5,423 nucleotides of DNA from Alkanindiges sp. Lineage in GTDB: Bacteria > Pseudomonadota > Gammaproteobacteria > Pseudomonadales > Moraxellaceae. The DNA lies in contig JASLIR010000445.1 in assembly GCA_030152125.1 (NCBI GenBank), positions 1-5,423 on the forward strand. The letters run 5' to 3'. Each line of letters begins with the position of its first letter. Position 1 is the stretch's first letter. Shown in pieces: positions 1 through 5,423 of this stretch. The position numbers were made by a program, and so were the translations under genes. The notes beneath the pieces are model-generated. The model made no database searches, was not told the origin of the DNA, and saw only the letters and a program-made list of their open reading frames with translations.

Positions 1-1963
1 CATAACCCACATAGCCCGGAGGCGCCCCAACCAGACGGCTTACCGAATGCTTCTCCATAAACTCGCTCATATCAATGCGAATCATGGCATCGTCACTGTC
101 AAACAGGAAATTGGCCAGAGCCTTGCACAACTCGGTTTTACCTACACCGGTTGGCCCAAGGAACAGGAAGGAGCCACTGGGGCGGTTCGGGTCGGATAAA
201 CCGGCACGCGAACGGCGTACCGCATTGGATACCGCCACCACCGCTTCATCCTGCCCCACCACACGCTTATGCAGCTCTTTTTCCATCTGCAACAGTTTTT
301 CGCGCTCACCCTGTAGCATTTTGGACACCGGAATGCCCGTAGCAGCACTCACCACCTCGGCAATCTCGTTATCGGTAACCTTGGTACGCAACAACTTGAA
401 TTTGCCCTGCCCCTGGCCTTCTGCCTGTTCCGCACTGGCAATTTTCTTGTCCAGCTCAGGAATCACGCTGTATTTCAGGCGCGACATTTCAGCAATATCG
501 CTATCACGCTCGGCCTTGGCATAAGCCACCTTGGCCTTGTCCAGTTCCTCACGCAGCCCTTTGGCACCCTGTACCAGGGCTTTCTCTGACTGCCATACCT
601 CGGTTAAATCAGCCAGCTCTTTTTCCAGTTGCTCAATTTGCGCAGTCAGCTGTTTTTGCTGCGACACCGCATGGTCATCATGTTTGATGACTTCATATTC
701 CATTTTCAGTTGCACCAGACGGCGGTCAATTTTATCCAGCGCTTCCGGCTTGGAATCCATCTCCATACGCAAACGGCTGGCGGCTTCATCAATCAGGTCA
801 ATGGCTTTATCCGGTAGCTTACGGTCGGTAATGTAACGCTGCGACATCCGTGCGGCAGCAATAATGGCAGAATCCTCGATTTCCACGTTGTGGTGTAACT
901 GGTAACGCTCTTTCAGGCCACGCAGAATAGCAATGGTATCGGCCACACTCGGCTCATCCACCAGCACTTTCTGGAAGCGCCGCTCCAGTGCAGCATCTTT
1001 TTCAATATACTGACGATACTCATCCAGCGTAGTCGCACCCACGCAATGCAGCTCGCCACGCGCCAAGGCAGGCTTTAGCATGTTGCCGGCATCCATGGCA
1101 CCATCAGCCTTACCGGCACCCACCATGGTATGCAGCTCGTCAATAAACAGGATTACCTGACCTTCCTGCTTGGCAAGGTCTTTTAATACAGCCTTTAAAC
1201 GCTCTTCAAATTCACCACGGAACTTGGCACCGGCAATCAGCGCGCCTAAATCCAGTGAGAGCACCTTTTTGTTCTTTAAACCTTCCGGTACTTCGCCATT
1301 CACAATACGTTGTGCCAGCCCTTCTACAATGGCAGTCTTACCCACACCCGGCTCGCCAATTAATACCGGGTTGTTTTTGGTGCGGCGTGCTAACACCTGA
1401 ATGGTACGGCGGATTTCGTCATCACGGCCAATTACCGGGTCCAGCTTGCCACTCAGGGCACGCTCCGTCAGGTCAATGGTGTATTTGCTTAAGGCTTCAC
1501 GCTGGTCTTCATGATTATTACTGGTCACTTTATCTCCACCTCTTACCTGTTCTATGACTGTACGCAGTTTTTTGCCATTGGCACCTGCGGCTTCAATAAT
1601 TTTTTTACTGGCGCCCTGTTCACTTAAAGCCAGCAACACCCACTCGCTGGCAATGTATTCATCACCGGCTTTTTGTGCATAGCTGTCAGCCAGATTTAAA
1701 ATACGCACCGACTCGGGCGTTAAATTTACATCCCCGGTTGGGGTGGCAATTTTAGGGGCATCATTCAGGGCCTGCTGCAATTTACCTTGCAGCCCTGCCA
1801 GGTTTACCCCAGCCTGCTGTAACAGGCTTTGGTTAGACGGCTCTTCCAGTAAACTGGCCAGAATATGAATAGATTCAATACCCGTGTTATCCCGGCCTGT
1901 TGCCAGAGACTGGGCATTGGATAGTGCCTGTTGCAAGCGGTCAGTAAACTTCTCAAAACGCAT
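1..1963 (-). CDS. clpB: ATP-dependent chaperone ClpB (Hsp100 disaggregase), 3' end cut by window edge
   Basis: ClpB is a hexameric AAA+ machine that works with DnaK to pull polypeptides out of aggregates in the cytosol. The frame starts at ATG 1963-1961 and stays open to the left edge (654 codons). The family is about 857-860 residues, so roughly 205 C-terminal residues are missing. Visible in order: Clp N-domain (about 1-140); linker; AAA+ domain 1 with Walker A GEPGVGKT (203-210), Walker B ILFIDEL (271-277) and pore-loop KFRG (247-250); a charged coiled-coil middle domain (about 405-525); AAA+ domain 2 with Walker A GPTGVGKT (603-610) and pore-loop GYVGY (650-654), where the window ends. 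The first pore loop has Phe248 where E. coli has Tyr, a conservative aromatic change. The start is supported by GAGGAGA seven bases upstream. Heat-shock control is inferred from the promoter upstream. The identification is not in doubt. Confidence 0.98.
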   Translation of the reverse strand, partial: MRFEKFTDRLQQALSNAQSLATGRDNTGIESIHILASLLEEPSNQSLLQQAGVNLAGLQGKLQQALNDAPKIATPTGDVNLTPESVRILNLADSYAQKAGDEYIASEWVLLALSEQGASKKIIEAAGANGKKLRTVIEQVRGGDKVTSNNHEDQREALSKYTIDLTERALSGKLDPVIGRDDEIRRTIQVLARRTKNNPVLIGEPGVGKTAIVEGLAQRIVNGEVPEGLKNKKVLSLDLGALIAGAKFRGEFEERLKAVLKDLAKQEGQVILFIDELHTMVGAGKADGAMDAGNMLKPALARGELHCVGATTLDEYRQYIEKDAALERRFQKVLVDEPSVADTIAILRGLKERYQLHHNVEIEDSAIIAAARMSQRYITDRKLPDKAIDLIDEAASRLRMEMDSKPEALDKIDRRLVQLKMEYEVIKHDDHAVSQQKQLTAQIEQLEKELADLTEVWQSEKALVQGAKGLREELDKAKVAYAKAERDSDIAEMSRLKYSVIPELDKKIASAEQAEGQGQGKFKLLRTKVTDNEIAEVVSAATGIPVSKMLQGEREKLLQMEKELHKRVVGQDEAVVAVSNAVRRSRAGLSDPNRPSGSFLFLGPTGVGKTELCKALANFLFDSDDAMIRIDMSEFMEKHSVSRLVGAPPGYVGY
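1526..1543 (-). promoter_or_regulatory. Internal ribosome binding site and GTG codon in clpB (short ClpB form)
   Basis: Inside clpB, on the coding strand, AGAGGTGGAG (1543-1534) contains GAGGTG, a six-base match to the Shine-Dalgarno consensus. It lies eight bases before an in-frame GTG, codon 146 (1528-1526). In E. coli a second initiation at Val149 gives a ClpB lacking the N-domain, and codon 146 here aligns with that position because Walker A is offset by the same three residues. The site and spacing are seen in the sequence; its use for translation is inferred from E. coli. Confidence 0.6.
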
Positions 1964-1970
1964 TCTTTAT

Positions 1971-1977
1971 TCTCCTC
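1971..1977 (-). promoter_or_regulatory. Shine-Dalgarno site of clpB
   Basis: On the minus strand GAGGAGA lies seven bases before the clpB ATG. It is a strong site and settles the start of the full-length protein. Confidence 0.85.
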
Positions 1978-1992
1978 TGCTGAAACATCAGC

Positions 1993-2013
1993 ACGCATGC
2001 ATGTTAGATGCGT
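1993..2013. repeat. Inverted repeat over the clpB -10 element and start region
   Basis: ACGCAT (1993-1998) and ATGCGT (2008-2013) are perfect 6-base inverted arms separated by nine bases. One arm lies inside the predicted sigma-32 -10 element, and the other just downstream of the expected transcription start. It could be an operator or a leader hairpin, or arise by chance; no known operator consensus such as CIRCE is matched. Confidence 0.3.
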
Positions 2014-2033
2014 CGCTTTCCGACATTTTCAAG
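2006..2033 (-). promoter_or_regulatory. Sigma-32-type heat-shock promoter of clpB
   Basis: On the minus strand CTTGAAA (2033-2027) matches the sigma-32 -35 element exactly. A 13-base spacer follows, then ACGCATCT (2013-2006), which matches the CCCCATNT -10 consensus at five of its seven fixed positions. Spacing of 13-15 is normal for RpoH promoters. The start of transcription would fall near 1999-2000, leaving a leader of about 36 bases before the clpB ATG. It fits the known heat-shock control of clpB in proteobacteria. Confidence 0.75.
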
Positions 2034-2034
2034 C

Positions 2035-2064
2035 TTTAAATTTAAATATTTTTAATTTTGTCAA
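2035..2064 (-). promoter_or_regulatory. Possible sigma-70 promoter upstream of the clpB heat-shock promoter
   Basis: On the minus strand a perfect TTGACA (2064-2059) is followed after 18 bases by TTTAAA (2040-2035), a 4/6 match to TATAAT, in very AT-rich DNA. It ends one base before the sigma-32 -35 element. It could give basal clpB transcription. The -10 is weak, and AT-rich sequence readily gives chance matches. Confidence 0.35.
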
Positions 2065-2183
2065 TACTTTTATAAAATATTTTTCACAGGATTAATATGG
2101 TGTTTTGGTCACCTGTTTTCAACAGACGCCACTAAAAAAATTTGCTGTAATTAAGCTAAGAAAACCACTTAGATATCAGTCTT

Positions 2184-2990
2184 ATGACCCCAGCACGTCA
2201 CTTGCTGCATGGCTGCCTGATCAGCCTGTTCAGCTTATCTGCCAGCCATGCGGCCCTGCCTACGGATTCGCGCCGCCCTGGCGGGATTGCCGTACTTGCG
2301 CTTGATAGTCAAACCAGCAATGTTTCCCTCAATCAGTTGCCTGCTGTCATTGTCAGCGAGCAAGGCAAGCGCTACGCACTGGTGGGCATCCCTTTAAGCA
2401 CCGCTATTGGCGAGCTGAATATTCAAAGCAATACGGGTGATATTAAAATTCAGGTCAACGACTACCCCTATGCCGAACAACGCATTAGCCTGAAAGACAA
2501 TAAATATGTAGAACCGGATGAGGAGTCACTGGCGCGTTACAAACGTGAAGCGGATGAACAGAACGCAGTTTACCGCTCCTTTAGCGCCCATGACGACAGC
2601 TTCCCCCGTTTTATTGCCCCGACCAAGGGTAAATTTAGCAACTCTTTTGGCCGCAAGCGCTTTTTTAATGGCGAACAGCGGGCACCCCATTCCGGGCTGG
2701 ACATTCCGGCCCCTCAGGGCCAGCCGGTGATTGCCCCGGCAGATGGGGTGGTGGTGCAAACTGGGGATTACTTTTTTAACGGGCAGACCGTCATGATTGA
2801 CCACGGGCATGGCATTATTTCCATGCTGTGCCATTTAAGCGATATCAAGGCCAAACCGGGTGATGTGGTCAAACAGGGTACTGTTGTCGGTCTGGTAGGT
2901 AAAACCGGCCGCGTGACCGGCGCACATCTGCACTGGTCGCTCAGCATGAACGATGCACGGGTAGACCCACAGCTGGTACTGCAAAAATAA
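2184..2990 (+). CDS. Secreted M23 family zinc metallopeptidase (peptidoglycan endopeptidase)
   Basis: Predicted exported zinc peptidase of the LytM/M23 type, which cleaves peptide cross-links in peptidoglycan in the periplasm. Residues 1-23 look like a signal peptide: Arg5 and His residues, a hydrophobic stretch from about 11, and SHA before Ala24. There is no lipobox. Residues about 34-100 are a beta-rich N-terminal region, probably the M23 N-terminal domain. The catalytic domain (about 140-266) has the full set: H169xxxD173, H217 in CHLS, and H248-L-H250. By analogy with LytM, H169, D173 and H250 bind zinc, and H217 and H248 are catalytic, so the enzyme should be active. ATG 2184 is the only ATG after the in-frame stop at 2157-2159, but it has no clear Shine-Dalgarno site. 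The GFA gene follows after 24 bases, probably co-transcribed. The exact bond cleaved cannot be read from sequence. Confidence 0.93.
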   Translation: MTPARHLLHGCLISLFSLSASHAALPTDSRRPGGIAVLALDSQTSNVSLNQLPAVIVSEQGKRYALVGIPLSTAIGELNIQSNTGDIKIQVNDYPYAEQRISLKDNKYVEPDEESLARYKREADEQNAVYRSFSAHDDSFPRFIAPTKGKFSNSFGRKRFFNGEQRAPHSGLDIPAPQGQPVIAPADGVVVQTGDYFFNGQTVMIDHGHGIISMLCHLSDIKAKPGDVVKQGTVVGLVGKTGRVTGAHLHWSLSMNDARVDPQLVLQK

Positions 2991-3000
2991 TCAATCGATT

Positions 3001-3030
3001 TTACAGGGAATATCATGGAGTTACAGGGAA
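3001..3030 (+). repeat. Short direct repeat flanking the GFA start codon
   Basis: TTACAGGGAA occurs at 3001-3010 and again at 3021-3030, exactly 20 bases apart. The first copy holds the Shine-Dalgarno site; the second encodes part of residues 3-6 of the GFA protein. It may be a small duplication or chance. Confidence 0.5.
3004..3017 (+). promoter_or_regulatory. Shine-Dalgarno site and start of the GFA gene
   Basis: CAGGGA (3004-3009) lies five bases before ATG 3015, in the 24-base gap after the M23 stop codon. It supports this start and translation from a shared transcript. Confidence 0.6.
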
Positions 3031-3437
3031 GCTGCCTGTGCGGCAAGGTATCGTACCGGGCTATTACCGAGCACGACAGCATCAATATCAGCCATTGCCA
3101 CTGCGTGCGCTGCCAGAAAGCACATGCGGCAGCTTTTGCCACCTATACCCGGGTGAACAAGCAACAACTGACGGTCACTGGGCTTGAACATTTACAGCAC
3201 TATGACTCTTCGGCACATGCAAAACGCAGCTTCTGCCAGCACTGTGGTAGTCATCTGCTGTTTGTATATCACCACTTGGCGGATGCTGTCTTTTTAACGG
3301 TAGCCACCTTAGACCAGGCGCCTGCAATCCGCCATGCCATGCATATTTATACCAAGTCCAAAGCCGACTGGTGTCCTATGAATGATGATTTGCCCCAATA
3401 TGCGGAATACCCAAAGCCACAGCACAAAAACGAATAG
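3015..3437 (+). CDS. GFA / CENP-V domain zinc-binding protein
   Basis: A 140-residue cytosolic protein of the GFA (glutathione-dependent formaldehyde-activating enzyme-like) family, a compact beta fold holding zinc. The cysteine pattern is complete: C7-x-C9 near the start, C28-H-C30-x-x-C33, and C74-x-x-C77-G. Length is typical and there is no signal peptide or membrane segment. The founding member binds the glutathione-formaldehyde adduct, but most family members have no proven reaction, and formaldehyde activity should not be assumed here. The gene lies 24 bases after the M23 peptidase on the same strand, and its stop is 16 bases from the stop of the convergent SRPBCC gene. The family call is firm; the function is unknown. 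Confidence 0.92.
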   Translation: MELQGSCLCGKVSYRAITEHDSINISHCHCVRCQKAHAAAFATYTRVNKQQLTVTGLEHLQHYDSSAHAKRSFCQHCGSHLLFVYHHLADAVFLTVATLDQAPAIRHAMHIYTKSKADWCPMNDDLPQYAEYPKPQHKNE

Positions 3438-3453
3438 CATCACAGCCTGTGCC
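3438..3453. other. Convergent gap between the GFA and SRPBCC genes
   Basis: Only 16 bases separate the two stop codons. CACA-GCC-TGTG (3441-3451) can form a 4-bp hairpin on either strand but lacks an adjacent T-run, so I do not call it a terminator. Transcripts of the two genes probably overlap at their 3' ends. Confidence 0.45.
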
Positions 3454-3996
3454 TCAGCTTGGCTGCTGCTCCGCCTGTTTTTTCAAATCAGCCAGGCCCT
3501 GTTCAAAGGCTTTGCCCACCACCGCATCCATATTAAAAAACAGGCTCATCACCTTCATGATATAAGGCGACTTGCCACGCAGATGCCATGTTACCTGGGT
3601 TGACACTGCCTCAGGCTGTAAATAAAAACTGATTTCGGTTGCGCCGGGAAAAGGCTTTAGCATCACCAGGCTCATATCCACCTGACAAGGCGGTTTGGAT
3701 TTGGTAATGCTCATATGCCCGGAACCAATATCCTTGCTGCCATCAAAGCTGTAGCCAGCCCCTACACCGGCTGCAATATCATTATAACTGCCCTGAATTC
3801 CCGGATCTCTGGTCAGAAAAGGATTCCAGCGATTCATGGCATGCAGGTCATTGATCAAGGGGAAAACCTGTTCAGGTAAGGCATGAACCAGAATAGAACG
3901 TTCAACCGAATACTGGTCTGCCTTGGTAGCGGCATACACCAGTATACCGGTCAGCACCAGCAGTACACCTACAACGATTACCAGCAAGATCATCAT
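3454..3996 (-). CDS. Membrane-anchored SRPBCC family protein (polyketide cyclase/dehydrase-like)
   Basis: A 180-residue protein with one N-terminal hydrophobic segment (about residues 2-23) followed by a START/Bet v1-like SRPBCC domain (about 28-173). This fold makes a hydrophobic pocket for lipids or other small ligands. Family features include the VFPLINDL...RWNPF stretch (44-60), a glycine-rich GVGAGYSFDG turn, and the C-terminal helix MDAVVGKAFEQGL near residue 156. The ligand and reaction are unknown; annotations such as polyketide cyclase reflect fold only. An upstream in-frame ATG at 4014 would add six residues but has no ribosome site, whereas ATG 3996 has GGGAGA seven bases upstream, so I chose 3996. 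The hydrophobic segment has no obvious cleavage site, so a membrane anchor is more likely than secretion. It is a single-gene unit, convergent with the GFA gene. Confidence 0.87.
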   Translation of the reverse strand: MMILLVIVVGVLLVLTGILVYAATKADQYSVERSILVHALPEQVFPLINDLHAMNRWNPFLTRDPGIQGSYNDIAAGVGAGYSFDGSKDIGSGHMSITKSKPPCQVDMSLVMLKPFPGATEISFYLQPEAVSTQVTWHLRGKSPYIMKVMSLFFNMDAVVGKAFEQGLADLKKQAEQQPS

Positions 3997-4009
3997 GGGA
4001 ACATCTCCC
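3994..4009 (-). promoter_or_regulatory. Ribosome binding site deciding the SRPBCC start
   Basis: GGGAGA (4009-4004 on the minus strand) is seven bases before ATG 3996-3994, which is itself followed by a second ATG. The upstream ATG at 4014-4012 is preceded only by ACAGGC directly against the codon. This favours the shorter protein. Confidence 0.55.
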
Positions 4010-4222
4010 GCCATGCCTGTTATGATTTATATTTATTGACACTTCACCCTTAAATTCAACTGCACTTACATCATACAGTTTTTAACACTGCCAATATCTG
4101 CCGCAATGTTGCTTAATCTGTTATCTGGCAACTCACTATACCCACTATTTGTTGCAGATAATATGCCAGCTCCATATCTCTTTGAAAAAAACTCCTTGAA
4201 AAGCCGCTTCATCAGCAGGCAT
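3997..4222. other. Intergenic region between glyA and the SRPBCC gene
   Basis: Upstream of the SRPBCC gene on the minus strand there are AT-rich, -10-like sequences (TATAAA near 4033-4028) but no clear -35. The middle contains a cluster of inverted repeats, listed separately. A 64-codon minus-strand frame (4260-4066) crosses the glyA terminator and has no family features; I do not call it a gene. Confidence 0.5.
4121..4161. repeat. Imperfect inverted repeat with competing arm
   Basis: TTATCTGGCAAC (4121-4132) and GTTGCAGATAA (4151-4161) pair over 11 bp with one bulged base, around an 18-base loop. A second GTTGC at 4108-4112 can pair with the same GCAAC (4128-4132), and TATCTGC at 4095-4101 is the exact reverse complement of GCAGATA (4154-4160). 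The pairings exclude one another. No T-run follows on either strand, so it is not a simple terminator. Function unknown. Confidence 0.5.
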
Positions 4223-4248
4223 AAAAAAAGCGCCCCTTTAAGGAGCGC
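4223..4248 (-). terminator. Rho-independent terminator of glyA
   Basis: Reading on the minus strand, GCGCTCC (4248-4242), loop TTAAA, then GGGGCGC (4236-4230) forms a 7-bp stem with one G-U pair, followed directly by seven T (4229-4223). Adjacent A residues before the stem can extend pairing into the T-run. It lies 48 bases after the glyA stop. The plus strand lacks a matching T-run, so it acts in one direction. Confidence 0.88.
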
Positions 4249-4296
4249 CTTTACAGCCATTTAAGCAGGCCGGTTGGCAAGCCTTAGTTGACAAGC

Positions 4297-5423
4297 TTAA
4301 TTGGCATATACCGGAAACTTGGCACAAACAGCAGACACTTTCTGGTTTACTTCGGCAATTACAGCTGCATCACCTTTACTATCCAGAATGTCCGCAATCC
4401 AGCCAGCCAGCTCACGTACTTCAGCTTCGCCAAAACCACGGGTAGTAACCGCCGGAGTACCAATACGGATACCGGAAGTCACAAACGGGGAGCGCGGATC
4501 GTTTGGTACTGCATTTTTGTTCACAGTAATGTGCGCCTGACCCAGCCATGCATCCGCTTCTTTACCAGTCACATCCTGTTTGATCAGCGACAACAGGAAC
4601 AGGTGGTTGTCGGTACCGTTGGATACGATGTCATAGCCGCGCTCAATCAAAACCTGCGCCATGGCTTGTGCATTTTTCACAACCTGCTGCTGGTATGTCT
4701 TGAATTCAGGGCTTAATGCTTCCTTGAAACATATTGCCTTGGCAGCAATGGCATGCATCAACGGGCCACCCTGGTTACCCGGGAATACTGCAGATTGCAG
4801 TTTTTTCTCAATTTCTTCGTTCGCACGCGCCAGAATCAGGCCGGAACGCGGGCCACGCAAAGTTTTGTGTGTGGTCGTCGTGGTGACGTCAGCAATTTGT
4901 ACCGGATTAGGATACACACCAGCAGCAACCAGACCAGCCACGTGAGCCATGTCTACAAACAGGTAAGCACCTACTTTGTCAGCAATGTCACGGAAACGCT
5001 GCCAGTCAACCACACGGCTGTAGGCAGAGAAGCCGGCAATAATCATACGTGGCTTGTGTTCCAACGCCAGGCGCTCTACTTCTTCGTAATCAATTTCGCC
5101 AGTTTCAGGGTTTAAACCATACTGAATGGCATTGTAGTTCTTACCGGAAAAACTTACTTTGGCACCATGCGTCAGGTGGCCACCATGCGCCAGGCTCATA
5201 CCCAATACGGTATCGCCCGCATTTAACAGCGCCAGAAATACCGCGCTGTTGGCCTGAGAGCCGGCATGCGGCTGTACGTTGGCATAGTCGGCACCAAACA
5301 GCTGCTTGGCGCGGTCAATCGCCAGTTGCTCAATCACGTCAACGTTTTCACAACCGCCATAATAACGCTTGCCAGGATAGCCCTCAGCATACTTGTTGGT
5401 CAGTTTGCTGCCCTGCGCTTCCA
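4297..5423 (-). CDS. glyA: Serine hydroxymethyltransferase GlyA, 5' end cut by window edge
   Basis: A cytosolic PLP enzyme that converts L-serine and tetrahydrofolate to glycine and 5,10-methylenetetrahydrofolate, the main source of one-carbon units. The frame is open from the right edge to TAA 4299-4297, giving 374 complete codons. The E. coli enzyme has 417 residues, so about 44 N-terminal residues, the start codon and the promoter are outside. Diagnostic stretches are [15 protein letters not shown] near the edge, [23 protein letters not shown], and [15 protein letters not shown], whose lysine (codon at 4866-4864) is the PLP Schiff-base residue. The C-terminal region has [17 protein letters not shown]. 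The substitution of Ser for the second Gly after the PLP loop (RSG versus RGG in E. coli) is minor. A strong terminator follows, so glyA is the last gene of its transcript. Confidence 0.98.
   Translation of the reverse strand, partial: EAQGSKLTNKYAEGYPGKRYYGGCENVDVIEQLAIDRAKQLFGADYANVQPHAGSQANSAVFLALLNAGDTVLGMSLAHGGHLTHGAKVSFSGKNYNAIQYGLNPETGEIDYEEVERLALEHKPRMIIAGFSAYSRVVDWQRFRDIADKVGAYLFVDMAHVAGLVAAGVYPNPVQIADVTTTTTHKTLRGPRSGLILARANEEIEKKLQSAVFPGNQGGPLMHAIAAKAICFKEALSPEFKTYQQQVVKNAQAMAQVLIERGYDIVSNGTDNHLFLLSLIKQDVTGKEADAWLGQAHITVNKNAVPNDPRSPFVTSGIRIGTPAVTTRGFGEAEVRELAGWIADILDSKGDAAVIAEVNQKVSAVCAKFPVYAN

Larger units (their letters stand above)
1964..2183. other. Divergent intergenic region between clpB and the M23 peptidase gene
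   Basis: This 220-base region carries the clpB signals on its left side and an AT-rich core at about 2034-2100, including the palindrome TTTAAATTTAAA (2035-2046). On the right side CTGTT-TTC-AACAG (2113-2125) is a small inverted repeat. I could not find a convincing -35/-10 pair for the plus-strand gene: TATAAAAT (2071-2078) resembles a -10 but has no well-placed -35. No small gene is supported here. Confidence 0.6.

Noticed and set aside
75..1557. Plus-strand open frames inside the clpB region (up to 149 codons)
   Set aside because: They are antisense to a full-length, conserved clpB frame, have low-complexity Ser/Arg-rich translations and show no family features.
1804..1998. Minus-strand 64-codon frame overlapping the clpB start
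   Set aside because: It lies in another frame of the clpB coding sequence and promoter leader; its start is upstream of the clpB ribosome site and it has no recognisable product.
2526..3142. Minus-strand frames opposite the M23 and GFA genes
   Set aside because: Antisense shadows of two genes with intact catalytic or zinc-binding motifs.
3441..3483. Possible terminator between the convergent GFA and SRPBCC genes
   Set aside because: The stems are only 4 bp (CACA/TGTG; CAGC/GCTG) and the nearest T-run at 3478-3483 is 12 bases past the second stem, within the SRPBCC coding region.
4195..4201. Plus-strand CTTGAAA resembling a sigma-32 -35 element
   Set aside because: No acceptable -10 follows at 13-15 bases, and it would transcribe into the antisense of glyA.
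4066..4260. Minus-strand 64-codon frame beginning MAVKALLKG
   Set aside because: It reads straight through the glyA terminator hairpin and the inverted-repeat region and has no family resemblance.
4288..5115. Plus-strand frames opposite glyA
   Set aside because: Antisense shadows of a highly conserved metabolic gene.
5335..5337. GTG as the start of glyA
   Set aside because: The frame continues upstream with conserved GlyA residues ([15 protein letters not shown]) to the window edge, so this GTG is an internal valine codon.
1..5423. Mobile elements, CRISPR arrays, tRNA or rRNA genes, phage or defence genes
   Set aside because: No terminal repeats, transposase or integrase frames, regularly spaced repeats or RNA-gene signatures were seen; nearly all sequence is accounted for by five conserved genes.

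Overview
The window looks like an ordinary housekeeping stretch of a proteobacterial chromosome, most likely a betaproteobacterium. This rests on how closely the ClpB and GlyA reading frames follow the proteobacterial family patterns, on the type of exported M23 peptidase, and on a recognisable heat-shock (sigma-32 type) promoter before clpB. The genus cannot be fixed by eye. No mobile element, CRISPR array, rRNA or tRNA was found, and nothing here clearly forms a new defence or biosynthetic system.

Layout: (1) 1-1963, minus strand: the first 654 codons of clpB, the disaggregase of the heat-shock response; its C-terminal end lies beyond the left edge. (2) 1964-2183: an AT-rich divergent intergenic region with a good Shine-Dalgarno site, a sigma-32-like promoter and a possible sigma-70 promoter, all reading into clpB. 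(3) 2184-2990, plus strand: a secreted M23 zinc metallopeptidase. After 24 bases comes (4) 3015-3437, plus strand: a cysteine-rich GFA/CENP-V-type zinc protein, probably in the same transcript. (5) 3454-3996, minus strand, convergent with the GFA gene: a small SRPBCC-fold protein with an N-terminal membrane anchor. (6) 3997-4296: an intergenic region with a clear rho-independent terminator for glyA and an unexplained set of competing inverted repeats. (7) 4297-5423, minus strand: glyA, serine hydroxymethyltransferase, lacking about 44 N-terminal residues beyond the right edge.

The genes do not form one pathway. ClpB is stress-induced cytosolic protein quality control, GlyA is central one-carbon metabolism, the M23 protein should act on peptidoglycan outside the inner membrane, and the GFA and SRPBCC proteins have no assigned substrate. 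The most informative local details are the regulatory ones: tandem clpB promoters, an internal ribosome binding site in clpB placed where E. coli starts its short ClpB form, and the structured leader-like region between glyA and the SRPBCC gene.
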